Positions 19,266-29,525 of a stretch of 36,450 nt of DNA are shown here, piece after piece. Each line of letters begins with the position of its first letter. Position 1 is the stretch's first letter. The position numbers and the translations under genes were made by a program. The DNA is from Polymyxa betae (taxonomy: Eukaryota > Endomyxa > Phytomyxea > Plasmodiophorida > Plasmodiophoridae): contig RBZT01000682.1 of assembly GCA_003693705.1 (NCBI GenBank), positions 1 through 36,450 on the forward strand, given 5' to 3'. The notes beneath the pieces are model-generated. The model was not told the DNA's origin. It was given only the letters and a program-made list of their open reading frames with translations, and did not search any database.

Positions 19266-20592
19266 TCACCTTGCACATCCGCTCGCATATCCAACCGTCG
19301 TCACTGGATGAAATTTGTTAAGACGGCTGCCGCCTGAAATAGCAAAGGAAATTGACTTTCGAAAGAAGTGACATTTCTCCATATTAATTCGTAAATTGGC
19401 AGAAGTGAGGCGATTTAACGTGTCGACTAAATCGACGAGATGTTGTTCGGGATCAGGAGATCCTATTGGGATGTCGTCCTGGAAGCACTTCACTCAGGTC
19501 GAAGTCTGAAAGATAACATTCATCATTCTTTGCAAAACTGATGATGTAGGCTTCAGACCGAACGGTGTACCTGCGAACATCAAACGACGACCGAACCAAG
19601 TAAAGGCGAGTTTAACACGATCTGGTGGATTGACAGGCAGTTGTAGAAAACTCTGCTTAAATCGATGGCGCTGAAGATTGTATTACCGGCGAGGAATCGA
19701 AATAATTCTGTGACCAATAGGCGATTCAATCGTCTTGGATCCAGACAGTCACGTCCTGGCTGTTTAACGCCAGTCTTCGGGTCCTTCCTCCGAGCAACTG
19801 TCAGTGGCAGGTTCCACTGACAATTTCTTGGAGCTTCAGTGACCTTGCCATTGTCGATCCAATCCTGAACTTGACGGTCGACCAAAGGATGTAGTGTTTC
19901 CGTGATATCGTATTGGCGTTTGCAGATCGGTGGTATATCACCAGTATCCAAGACCATAACGGCTTCGGGTAAGTTAAGAAAAGAATTTCGAGGAGCTGAT
20001 TGATTGTCCCGAATGGCTTTCAGAATTTGCGAATGCTGAGCATAATGATGTAGCTCTGCCGAACTCGGCAAAATCATACAAGGTTCTTTATCTTCAAACG
20101 AATAGGAATGCGGGTGCGATGAAGGCGTACCTATGGGTAGGCTTATGATTCCGACTCCTAAGACTCGGAATAAATCAAGTCCAATAGTGACTGTAACGCC
20201 TTGCGGCGGCTGGACGATTTCGAAGCGGTGCGAATACGACCAGGAACCCCATGTGAAACTTACCTCCACAGAACCTTGGCGTTTAATGAACAGTCCGCGT
20301 TGTGATAGGCTAATTTTCGAACCGGTCTCTGCTGGTATAAAAGTCTGTTTGGATTGTTCAGGTAATTCTTCGAAGATATTGATTTGATCAGAGATGGAAG
20401 AAAAGGAAGAACCGGTATCGATGTAAGCGCGTTCATGAATATTTTCATCGAGTGTGATTGGGACAAAAATAGCGGTGTCATAGTCGATATCGTCATCGCT
20501 GATTGCATGGAAAGCTGGGCATTTATTGAACAGCTTTTGAACTCCCGACACGCTTTCCAAATTCCGCAGTGGGCGAGGAACGATCGATGCAA
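19266..20592 (-). pseudogene. Ty3/gypsy protease-reverse transcriptase remnant
   Basis: The minus strand encodes an aspartic protease with AYIDTGSSFSSISDQ and the second hydrophobic motif GVTVTIGLDLFRVLG. An RT start follows: VQDWIDNGKVTEAPRNCQWN, CLDPRRLNRLLV and FSAIDLSRVF. After a frameshift near 19645, FLQLPVNPPDRVKLAFTW and MFAGTPFGLKPTSSVLQR lead to KCFQDDIPIGS, the position of the Y-x-D-D catalytic motif (here FQDD), and NLRINMEKCHFF. Thumb, RNase H and integrase are absent, so the copy is 3'-truncated. The element copies its RNA into DNA and integrates via LTRs; no LTR was recognised. Confidence 0.82.
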
Positions 20593-20649
20593 TCTTACCT
20601 AATGAGATGCTTATAACACAGCATTAACCAAATCTTCGCAGGAGTCGAA

Positions 20650-21988
20650 GTGAGCGCCGTCCACCTCAACAGCAAAAACCAACTGGCGAGACCCGACATT
20701 CAGACGCTCTCCATTTCTCAAATAAAAGTGCCTTCGTCTGTCAGAGAAGCTTTATCATCAGCATGCGCTGGCCATTGGTATGAAGCCATGGCTAACGAAA
20801 TGCAACAAGTAGAGACCTTAAAAACATGGACCCTCGAACAACAACCCCTGTACGAAAAGCAAGCTCGTGCAAATGGGTTTTTAATATCAAGCCGGACCAG
20901 ACCGGAGACGGGTCCATACGTAAATTCAAGACCAGGCTGGTGGTCAAGGGCTTCGCCCAACAGGCCGGAACTGATTATGATGAAACGTTTGCCCCTGTCG
21001 CACATCATCAATCATTCCGCGTTCTGTTCGCACTTGCTGCTCAGCACGGCCTGTCTGTGCACCAAATTGATATAGTTGGTGCTTTTCTCAACAGTGAAAT
21101 TGAAGAAGAAATTTACATGAAACAACCCGACCAGTTTATCGTCACCGGCTGTGATCGAGCAGTTTGCAAGCTCAACAAGGCTCTGTATGGACCGAAGCAA
21201 GTTGGCATGATATTGAACCAGCAACTGGACAACTTCCTGGTCAACGACCTTAAGTTTCGACATGCGGTATCCGACCGATGCATCAACGTTCTCAGACAGC
21301 AAAACAGCATTGTCCTGTTAGGAATCCACTTCGATGATATTCTGCTCGCCTACAACAGTAATGATCTTTGTCAGTCAATAATTCGTCAATTCTCTCTGAA
21401 ATGGGAGGTTCTGACCTTGGGGACCCGTCACGGATCTTGGGACTACACATCTATCGTGACACAACCAATGGCACCATATACAAAAACCCGACGGAGTACA
21501 TTGAAGAGCTCTTCGCAAGGTTCAGAATGACTGATTGCAAACCACTTGGGACACCACACCACCCCGGAGTGTACCTGACTACCTTAATGGGTCCCAGTAC
21601 TGCAGAAGAAAAGATAGAGATGCAATTTGTTCCGTGCGCTGAACTTGTCGGAAGTCTAAATTGGATATCAACTAACACCCGTCCTGTGATAGCCACTTCT
21701 GTTGGGATCCTATGTACATTCATCAGAAATCCAGGACGTCAACATTGGAAAGCAGCCCAAAGGGTTTTACTGTATTTATCCGGAACTAAGAACTGACAAT
21801 CGAGCGAAACATATTGATGTTAAATACCATTATGTCCGAGAGCACATCAGGAAAGGTCAAATTCAAGTTCACTACGTTCCGGCAGAAAGAATGATCGCAG
21901 GTATGTTTACAAAGCCTACGTTAACCTCCAAGTTTAAACTTTGCATGAAGGAGATCGTTAAATCCCAGGATATCAGCTTGAGGGGGCG
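20650..21988 (+). pseudogene. Ty1/copia reverse transcriptase - RNase H remnant
   Basis: Across three plus-strand frames the canonical copia RT appears. SSVREALSSACAGHWYEAMA is followed by SCKWVFNIKPDQTGDG, FKTRLVVKGFAQQAGTDYDE, TFAPVAHHQSFRVLFALA and VHQIDIVGAFLNSEIEEEIY. LNKALYGPKQ comes next, and FDDILLAYNS stands where Y-V-D-D is usual. RILGLHIYRD and VGSLNWISTNTRP lead to VLLYLSGTKN. The frame then jumps directly to HIDVKYHYVREHIRKGQIQ and MIAGMFTKPTLTSKF, so the catalytic core of RNase H is deleted near 21795. It ends in ISLRGRVE, as copia polyproteins usually do, at a purine-rich tract. The 5' half of the element is missing. Confidence 0.88.
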
Positions 21989-22302
21989 TGTTGAACTCCA
22001 ACCTGCTACCCTTGCAGTGGACCCTGGGGCGACGCATGCCAACACACAGCATACAGCGCATCCCAGCATATCGCCCACAAGGATAGTGTGATGACAACAA
22101 TGCCTACAGCTTGCATGGTAAGTCCGTGACGGATTTAATTACTTATATGACAGTGCCCTATTCTCTGATCCGTATTTAATGGCAATCGAACCGATACATA
22201 GTATAGTACATTCATTCATCTTTTCACTCTTCCTGTAAAAACGTCCTTTCTATTGTCTAATCTTTCGATTAAGACCCGGTCCTTCAGCCCTGCTGTCTAA
22301 CA
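21989..22302 (+). repeat. 3' LTR of the copia element
   Basis: Directly after the polypurine tract GAGGGGGCG, the sequence TGTTGAACTCC starts a 314-bp segment that ends CTGTCTAACA. It therefore has TGTT...AACA short inverted termini, typical of copia LTRs. A TATTTAA-like box lies near 22174. No 5' LTR is in the window, so LTR-LTR divergence and the target duplication (right flank GATTT) cannot be checked. Confidence 0.68.
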
Positions 22303-22305
22303 GAT

Positions 22306-23400
22306 TTGAGATGTTTCGCGAAAAGTGAGAGGTTGTCGCCTCCAGTGAATGTTACACTTGGCGATGGTGGATCTGTACTTGCAACCTACATAGGAACGGT
22401 CAAACTAGCAAGTGACATTACGCTGACAAGAGTCCTGTACGTCGGGAAACTTCGAGGAAACTTGTTCTCGGCAACGGCGGCTTTTCGAGTGAGCGAAGTT
22501 GAAGCGAGACAATTCGGAAACAGCTACCAAGTCCTCAAGGATGTTCAAGTTGTTATGTCAAGGACAAGGTCAAAAGGCATGATTCGTTTCAAAGCGAATT
22601 ACGATATTGACTGCACTCCGGTCGCGACGGTAACATTGGAAGACCTTCATCGGCGATGCGGACATACGAACTCCGCGACTATTCTTGAGATGATTCGAGC
22701 AAAGATTCTTCATAATCCAACAACAAAAGAAATGTTATGAATGTGTGAGACGTGCGCAAAAGGAAAGCTGACAAGGGCGATCATAAAAAACAATCGGTGA
22801 CGGCAGTATCCCGGGATGTTGACCATCTCGTTCATAGCGATCTTTGCGGACCGATGCCTACAAATTCCCTTCAAGGCAATCGATAAATGGCAACATACAT
22901 TGATGACGCGAGAAACTACGCTCGTGTCGCATGCATTAGTGAAAAGTCACGCCAGTTGGAAGAATTCCAAATCCGCAATTGAATTCATGAAGGAGCACGG
23001 AATTAGATGGGAGCATCCTGCACCAAGAACTCCGTAAATAATTGAAACGCCGAAAGAATGAATCGGACATTAATCGAGATGCCGCGTTGCAACCTGATAG
23101 ATTCAATACCTTCCAAGACCCACTGGGAGTACGCAGTTAAAATGGCTTTGGAACCGCACCCATACATCATCAATCAAAGTTCGATTGACATCTTATGAGA
23201 TCGCGTTTTAAAAGAAATGCGATCTGTCGAATACCCCGATATTTGGCTCTAAAGTTGACAGCATTTAGACGATGCAATGCGTGACAAGCTTGATAATCGA
23301 TCCAGAACATGCATTTTTTGGGGTTACGCAGCATCCACCTTAACAGCAGCGTGAATATCGGCTGTACGTGTTACCGGAGCCTTACTTTGGGCATGGCATT
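22306..23400 (+). pseudogene. Second Ty1/copia element: protease end to integrase, 5' cut by LTR insertion
   Basis: Immediately after the LTR the reading starts in mid-protease (CFAKSERLSPPVNVTLGDGG, LTRVLYVGKLRGNLFSATAA). It goes on to a pre-integrase domain (LEDLHRRCGHTNSATILEMI) and CETCAKGK completing the HHCC finger. The integrase core has VDHLVHSDLCGPMPTNSLQG and MATYIDDARNYARVACI. After frameshifts come ERMNRTLIEMPRCNLIDS (catalytic E region) and SRTCIFWGYAASTLTAA. The latter part has many stops. The start in mid-domain is the signature of insertion by the upstream copia element or of a recombination junction. The right end is overrun by a minus-strand PIF remnant near 23380. Confidence 0.75.
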
Positions 23401-24291
23401 TCCGTTTTGCCGGCTTTCGTGCCTGACAAAGCGATCCCGAACTTTAATGGGATATATACGGTCAGCCAACCAATAAGGAATTGTATATTCATTACCGTTT
23501 ACGCGATAAACTATTGTTGGAGCTTTGCCGTTGATCGCGTCGTTCAGAAGGGTAGAACGGTCTGGTCATTAATTTTAACGAGCCCGGCAACCCAAAGAAA
23601 AAGTCGCAAAAACGGCACCGGCTGTCAGCTATTGCTTCAAGCTTCACTGTCGACCAACCTTCTTATCCCGTGAACATCCCTGCCCATTCAGAAGGACAGT
23701 TCTTCCAAGCCCAGTTCATGCAGTCTATTGATCGTTGACAGCCAGGCCAACCATCTTCTAGCGAATCGTCGAGGATTCGGTGCTTATCGTCTATGGTTGG
23801 AGAGCGTAATGCCTTTTCGCCACATATTGCATCTATCGCATTGCAGAACCATTTGACGGTTTCTAGAATTTTAGATTTTCGCATCCTGTAGTGGTCGTCC
23901 TCCTTTTGCTTGATCCGTTAGCAAAGATTCGTACTGCCCACGCGATTTTTTGTTTTGCACTGAGCCCTTTTTCTTGCAGGCATCACGTTTCTGAATAAAG
24001 TATGGATCGTGCTGCTGGATACGAAGAACGAATTCATCAAACAGCTCAATTGGGATTCGGAAACTGTGTAGCGAATGTCTTGTTTAGTGTATGTCGGATT
24101 GGGTCCCCAGAAATCATGGAAAAGCAACGAATCATATAGCTCCGTCTTACGATTTTGTTCGGTTTCCGACAAAGTTGATAGCAGATTTCTTCATCGAGGG
24201 TATCTTCGCTGTCGGACTCATCAAGTATAAGCAACAGTAGTTCATCGTCACTGTCGCTGTTGCTGTTACTTTCATTTTCTAGAAAGGACAA
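23380..24291 (-). pseudogene. PIF/Harbinger transposase remnant (minus strand)
   Basis: The minus strand begins with an acidic Ser/Asp-rich N-terminus (NSNSDSDDELLLLILDES). The transposase region follows, including QLSCLMNSFFVSSSTIHTLF, KWFCNAIDAICGEKALRSP, and GCQRSIDCMNWAWKNCPSEW, the first catalytic aspartate motif of HARBI1-like nucleases. EGWSTVKLEAIADSRCRF, FFGLPGSLK and VNGNEYTIPYWLT come next. The second catalytic aspartate (normally in YxLxDGIYP) is gone, and the third acidic motif is missing because the copy ends near 23380. Multiple frameshifts are present. It is oriented against the copia remnant it overlaps at its 3' end. Confidence 0.75.
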
Positions 24292-24325
24292 TCACCGTCT
24301 AGATTGATCCATTTATAATGATTCT

Positions 24326-24660
24326 GTGATACGGTGGGAAACCCCGCACAAACCCTTAAACTTATATTATAAAAACTATCCGTGTGATGATCATGATAAT
24401 TGCGACCGGTGCCCTTGCTCTAAGGGAAAGATCATCACCCCGATGAAAGCACGAGATTTAGATCGAGCTTCTGCTCAATGTTGCTTAGCGATGATAGCGC
24501 TAAACAATGCAATCACTGCTGTACGGCAAGCGGGAGAATGGGGAATGGGGCCAGCTCCAAAGGTGTATCGAAAGTTAAACCTCCGTTTACCATTCAACCC
24601 AGAAGTTCGTCAATTACTTCTGACTAACATCTTTCGTCTATAATACTTTCGTGTACGACT
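24326..24660 (+). pseudogene. PIF/Harbinger transposase C-terminal fragment
   Basis: A plus-strand frame reads GKIITPMKARDLDR, then AMIALNNAITAVRQAGEWGM (carrying the E of the DDE triad), VYRKLNLRLPFNPEVRQLLL and NIFRL. It continues after a stop as FRVRLSGISQIR. This is the conserved C-terminal block of a Harbinger clade different from the neighbours. The N-terminal part is absent; the minus-strand PIF remnant to the left has the opposite orientation and so is a separate copy. Confidence 0.72.
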
Positions 24661-24789
24661 ATCCGGAATAAGCCAAATTCGATGTTAATGAAACTAACTG
24701 CTATTAATACAGTCTGCTATTAATACAGTCGCGCCAAGCTGTCTAGAGCACGTGTGGTTTCTGAGCACGGCGACTGCATCCTAAAGGCC

Positions 24790-25064
24790 GATGACAATCC
24801 CTTCGTGGCCTGCAGTTAGCCATCAACAAGCAACAAGACGTCCAGTCTGCTTACGATTGGATTATGGCATGCTGTGCTCTGCATAATATGGTGAACAACC
24901 GGCGCTTGCATGCTGACAAAATCACCTGGTATCGGGAGCGCTCCGACAAAGAAATGGAGCGATTCGATGCAGAGGTAGCCAGAATGCAAAACGTCGGCAT
25001 CTCGGAAGCCAGTTGGAGGCGCAGTATTCAAAGCCAGGTACTGCATTTTTGGGCTGGCATTTAG
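24790..25064 (+). pseudogene. Second plus-strand PIF/Harbinger C-terminal fragment
   Basis: The sequence reads SLRGLQLAINKQQDVQSAYD, then WIMACCALHNMVNN, the C-terminal CxxLHNM motif of PIF transposases. An acidic, helical tail follows (RERSDKEMERFDAEVARMQN) to a TAG. It has a frameshift at about 24820. The motif spacing differs from the 24326 fragment, so they derive from different families. Nothing upstream on the plus strand supplies the DDE core. Confidence 0.65.
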
Positions 25065-25075
25065 ATTTGATTTAT

Positions 25076-25800
25076 TTACCAAATACAAGTTCCACAGCTT
25101 TGGTGATATCCTCCCAGGAAGACGAAACCGAGTCCCGAATCTGATGCTTCGCTGGCTCCGATCCATGTCGGATTGAAATCGACGTTACTTGTAGCCGTCT
25201 GGAATAAACCCACGTCACGCCACCAGAGAAGTTGGGTGCGAGCCTCCCTGGTCCATCGCCTGATTTCCGGTTGTCGTCTGTTGGGAGAGAGAATCAGAGT
25301 GTGTAGAGCGGACAGACGGGCTTGGGGCTGGAAGGAATTATAGATATTTGAAAAGTTGAGCTGGCCACGTAAGCGAGCTAACTGACGAATGGTCGGTGTC
25401 TTCAATTCCAGCATCCGGTCAATGCTGGCCGCATAGGCGTGGCGCTTCGATTCGGTCAAACACGTCTGTAACTTCTCTGGGTCGGACATTGGACCGTGAT
25501 ATCCAAAATGGCGAGTCGGGACAAAATTAGATTTACGGATGTTGATAGCAAAAACCTGAGCCCCGTAGAAACTGGCTGATCTGTTCTGTGGCTTCGGATA
25601 GATAAGAGGCGTCGGAGTGACGGAATAGGAAATCATAAACCGATGCTTTCACACGCCAACGATCTCTGATAACGTTACATAGAGACGATGTCAGCTGTTG
25701 GAAAAACGCCGGACCCTCTGTAGTCGAACATTCCAATATCCATTTTCTAAATCAATCATTGCAGCGTATCCGCCTCGAGCCGTCTTGAGATGAGCCATTT
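25076..25800 (-). pseudogene. DIRS-like reverse transcriptase / RNase H remnant
   Basis: The minus strand opens with MAHLKTARGGYAAMIDLENG and YWNVRL (RT motif A). It changes frame to FFQQLTSSLCNVIRDRWRVK and ASVYDFLF, where a Y-x-D-D motif is expected but a deletion leaves VYDF. The rest is in one long frame: INIRKSNFVPTRHFGY, DPEKLQTCLTESKRHAY, PTIRQLARLRGQLNFSNIYN and GASEASDSGLGFVFLGG, the RNase H start. RQLARLxGxLNF followed by ASDSGxG is typical of DIRS/Ngaro and related YR retrotransposons. A pararetrovirus-like relative cannot be excluded. RT motif C is destroyed, so it is inactive. Confidence 0.6.
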
Positions 25801-26089
25801 TCATTGAATAATGAGCCAACCATCAGTCCAGCTCCCCTTCCAAAGGATCCGTTCGCACCGGACACGATATCATCCGTCAACTGTTCTAAGAAGCTTTTTT
25901 GACTTCCAGATTAAGGTTGATTCATGTTGCAGGGCTTCGGGATTGCTGGGTGATGTATTTCTGTTCCTATACGGCCTTGAAGTCATCCACGATCTCAATT
26001 TTATGAAGGAAAACGCTAATTTCAAAATCTTAATTTCGAGACAGTTGATTATTCCACGGTATCCTTCAAGTTTGACCTAGATAGCATGG

Positions 26090-26900
26090 GCTAAACGAAT
26101 CGTGTGCTTGGAACGGTCCAGTCCAATTCTAGCCGCGGTAACCAAACGAATATGCTCGGATAGGAGTTGGAACACAGATATGACCATCCCAAGTGTCGGA
26201 TGCTCTGAGGCAAACTTCAAAACTGCTGAATCATTGTAAGGTTTCAAAAATGAACCGAAATCATGAACAGCAGACCAAGTTTCTTTCGGAAGATCTTTGG
26301 CTAAATCGCCATTCGATGATATCGTTAATCCCGCGAATCCATTATAACGATCGCGAAGGGGTCGGAACATTTCTTTCGAATGGCGCCTGCATCTGGATAA
26401 CAGAGCTTAACATTAGCCATGTTGAGTCCCAACAAGTTCCACAATCTAGGTCAGTAAGCTTACAATTCGTTTTGAGTGTTGAACAGACAGATTGAAGAGC
26501 CTCAAAAAGCTTCGTTGAATCCGTGATCTTCTTAACGAGGTCGCGAAACTGAGATTCGCGATATATACCATGGGGCCTCATTTGAGCCCTTCCATCACTG
26601 AAAGCAGCAAGGCATGAGCAAGACATCGTAACAGGAAAGAAATTCGGGCCAGTCATGAAGCAACCAGTGCTGAATCTTCCAGCAAGTCAGCTGAATCTGG
26701 AAATTGTTCCATCAAGTGGTGATCAATTGCATCTTGAAGGCAAACGTTAACGCTGGTCATCATTGCAGGGTTTGTCGAGGCGCTATCCCCTGTTATTGCC
26801 CAAATGGATTGCAAAAGATATCCGTGCCTGTCTACCCTAATCATTCTGCAATTATCTTTGCAATCTCAGCATCAGCATCAAGAAGATAGGCTCAAAGATT
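26090..26900 (-). pseudogene. hAT transposase remnant
   Basis: Minus-strand frames contain AITGDSASTNPAMM (the hAT catalytic D region), YRESQFRDLVKKITDSTKLF, LDCGTCWDSTWLMLSSVIQM (the position of the NTRWNSTY block) and QAPFER. After a frameshift come LPKETWSAVHDFGSFLKPYN and HPTLGMVISVFQLLSEH. The C-terminal dimerisation domain does not follow; the frame ends at 26077-26090. hAT transposases move elements with 8-bp target duplications; no termini were found next to this copy. Confidence 0.72.
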
Positions 26901-26929
26901 TCCTTAGTGGCCTCACATTGCGCAGCCTC

Positions 26930-27510
26930 TCACCCTGGATAACGTCATTCAGACCCTGTCAACGATGACTCTGAACATTACCGATCAGGTGGTTCAAGAC
27001 GATGATCACAGGCTTGTGCAACTTATCAAATCCTTCTTCAGCGAGGGGATGCTAAAGGTGGGCAACAGCAAGCTGTTGCCTCAGGTGCTCAAAATCAGAT
27101 TATGTCGCAAGCTTCCAACAACTACCGTTGTGCGGTGATGATTAATCTTGAAGGTCCGCCTCTGTTCAATGGGATGGGAGTACTCGTGTTGAACTGCGTA
27201 AAACTACTATGAATGCCTGTGGAAGGCTGGCAATCAGATTTCTATCCGTTCCCTTTTGCATCCAGACAAGCTGTGCTACATTGCTAACTGGGATTTCGAC
27301 GAGAGCGTGGAGGGTTGCTCACGGACAGCATTCTCCACAAGTAGGTGCACAGCCAGCTAGCCCAGACATCCTTGGATAGCATCGTCCAGAGCCAAGCGCT
27401 GATAGTTAGTCTAAGGATGGAAGTCATCCAAGGAATGCCATTATCCGCTGTGGAGCAGTTCATGCAACGATTGGAGAGCAGTCTTCAGCAATATCAAGTA
27501 ACAAAACGGC
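26930..27510 (+). pseudogene. Gag-like coding remnant, unassigned
   Basis: Three plus-strand frames in succession give natural-looking segments: TMTLNITDQVVQDDDHRLVQ, then AVASGAQNQIMSQASNNYR, later SQALIVSLRMEVIQGMPLSA and VEQFMQRLESSLQQYQV. The Q/N-rich linker and helical ends resemble retrotransposon gag. No zinc knuckle or other diagnostic motif is present, so the family is open. Confidence 0.25.
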
Positions 27511-28473
27511 ACTGAACATCTTTGATTTCAGCTTGCAAATTACAGATTGCATTGAGTTGAGATTGCTGCCGGTCAGCTGTCTGTGGCATTTGGAAATGCA
27601 AATTGGTTCCGGATGAGCGTGAAATTCGTGTTCCTGTTTCCGACAGAATTCTGAGCAGCACTCGACATGATCCCGAACCGTACGTAGTAACAGTCTTCTC
27701 TGCAATAAAGCAGCTTCATCAGGGCTGATCTCCGCTTCCAGCATCATTCGATTAAATGTTGAAACAATGACATTTTTTTCACCCAGCACATCGTTCATGT
27801 CTTTAGCTGGTATGACTGCAACAGCAGACATACATTGAGCAAGAACTGGATTAATAAATTTGCTGTTGGATGCAAACAGAATCTCTGCCAGACGGTAGGT
27901 CTTCAACTCCGCATCATCTTTTTTGTGTCTCCGTCAGGAACATAAACGCGGACATTGTCCCCCAAAAGCGACCGTTCCTGTTTTATAAGGGACTCTAGCC
28001 ATCCTGTGTTAGACTTCGAAATCCCATTTAACATCGTAATGCTTTTGCGGTCCTGTCCGCAACGGCACTTGATCTTCCCAGCCGTGCCGTTAGACAAAGC
28101 ATTCACATGCGGGCAGTTTCTGGATGAATCAACGCCTTGTGAAACATAAACGCTATTAAAACGTGAGATGTTAAGGCAGGATTGACATGTACTTCAACTT
28201 CATCAAATGATTTCAACAGCTCTGAAAGATCCTTATTGATGAATTGCCATGGATATTTCCGAACCGCAGCTTGTGGAAATAATCACTTGTGGTCCTTTAA
28301 ATTATTTCAAAAAAAAATCCAATTTCTGAATTCAAACTAACGTACATCGGATTTTTGATTCAAAGGGCCACAAAGCATTAGACAGCGGAAGTACATGTGA
28401 AGTGGGTCCATAATCCAGTCATTCAAGTTGTATGCCAGAGGTAAAACCTCAGTGTGAGATGATGTTTTCTTTA
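27460..28473 (-). pseudogene. Unrecognised gene, 3' portion (split by the PIF insertion)
   Basis: Minus-strand frames read KKTSSHTEVLPLAYNLNDWI, then MDPLHMYFRCLMLCG. A possible intron follows with donor GTACGT. Further on come YPWQFINKDLSELLKSFDEV, KIKCRCGQDRKSITMLNG, DNVRVYVPDGDTKKM and a longer 3' frame (27906-27460) with SPDEAALLQRRLLLRTVRDH. It begins exactly at the TTA target site of the PIF element. The frame can be followed across the insertion to 33702-33976, so both parts look like one gene. I do not recognise the family; frameshifts near 27905 and 28150 suggest decay. Confidence 0.4.
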
Positions 28474-28656
28474 GGGTGCGTTTGGCTATCTGCGCTGCGG
28501 AATTTCGCAAATTCCTTTTTTCCAATATATCTGTAAAATATTGTAAGAACACGTTTGAAAAAATCCATGTCGTTTGGATGCTTTGTTTAAAAACTCACAA
28601 ATTTGATAGTCCTGATCGAATATCTTCTATTGTACAGTACTCTCTTTGCGACAATC

Positions 28657-28962
28657 ATGTCAAATGATGGGCAGTTTCAGGCTCAGGTTATGCCGGCCGT
28701 AAAACAAGATGTCGGGCGCACTGAATGGACGGGTAACAAGCAGCTAAGTCCGATGGAGCTCATTATCGTCGAGGTGAAGAGCGAGTTCTACAATCCGCTT
28801 TCATTTGCTGTTGACGTCTGGCTTCGTTTGGGTGGGATGGTCAGAGGGAGGCCGCGTTTGGTTTGGTTTACCGAGCACAGCACACTCCATTCCCTGCCAT
28901 CCATGGCCATTTCACCGTGCCGATTAATCTTCTGTTCAAATGCCATGTCTTCTGGAGCCTAG
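28657..28962 (+). CDS. Unrecognised frame near PIF left end
   Basis: An ATG-to-TAG frame of 102 codons. Its first 60 residues look natural (MSNDGQFQAQVMPAVKQDV, PMELIIVEVKSEFYNPLSF); the rest overlaps a GCCGCGTTTGGTTTGG motif that resembles a PIF terminus, so the C-terminal half may be a later insertion. No domain is recognised. Confidence 0.2.
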   Translation: MSNDGQFQAQVMPAVKQDVGRTEWTGNKQLSPMELIIVEVKSEFYNPLSFAVDVWLRLGGMVRGRPRLVWFTEHSTLHSLPSMAISPCRLIFCSNAMSSGA

Positions 28963-29024
28963 ACAATTTTTGTTAATTATAATTTAAAGTCTGTCCTCTC
29001 TTCACGGCAGATCCAGTATCATTG

Positions 29025-29319
29025 CGGTGGTCCCTTGCTAACATTTACTGCTCTGATAATATTGCGTTTTTGCACCGGATCTGTTCGTTGGTACAATTGG
29101 TAGCAATTTCGAGCGCCAGCGTCCCAGCGCTTGTATCATATGATCTGGGGTTTTCATTTCGCCTGGTTCAGTCGCCCCACCAATCCTATTGCTTTGATCG
29201 ATCTCTAAACAGGAGGAGGTTTTCTGATTTGTACGCATTCTTCCAATTCCTTGGGAAGGTATCATCTTCAGATTTCTACTCCGCTGTCTAGTGGACAAGG
29301 TTCGTAACGGAATTCTCAT
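29025..29319 (-). pseudogene. Tyrosine recombinase C-terminal remnant (DIRS/Crypton-like)
   Basis: The minus strand reads SNRIGGATEPGEMKTPDHMI, then QALGRW, matching the R-x-G-x-A-T ... H/I-x-x-LGRW region of retrotransposon tyrosine recombinases (second catalytic R and following helix). A frameshift just after this leads to NCYQLYQRTDPVQKRNII, which contains the nucleophilic tyrosine. Such recombinases replace DDE integrases in DIRS, Ngaro and Crypton elements. The upstream catalytic part is not readable. It lies in the same direction as, and about 200 bp downstream of, the gag-like frames at 29526-30443, so both may be one element with the RT deleted. Confidence 0.55.
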
Positions 29320-29525
29320 CTTTCAGCCTTATCATCGGCTTCGGTGGTGGATTATTGATATTGTACATTGATCATGCATCGGAGTTTATCTTGCTGGTTT
29401 CGTCAGATCTAATCATTCCAATTTAACTTTCATTGGCAATTTCGGTTTCTCTTCCATTCACCGAATCAACTCTTGTCCCCAAAAACCTATTTCGGTGATT
29501 TGTTTTTAAAGACTTTTGAAATGAC

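Noticed and set aside
28841-28870. A second PIF left terminus (GGCCGCGTTTGGTTTGG)
   Set aside because: No matching target duplication or convincing partner was found; CCAAACGCGTTC near 33618 is a possible mate, but the next bases do not agree.
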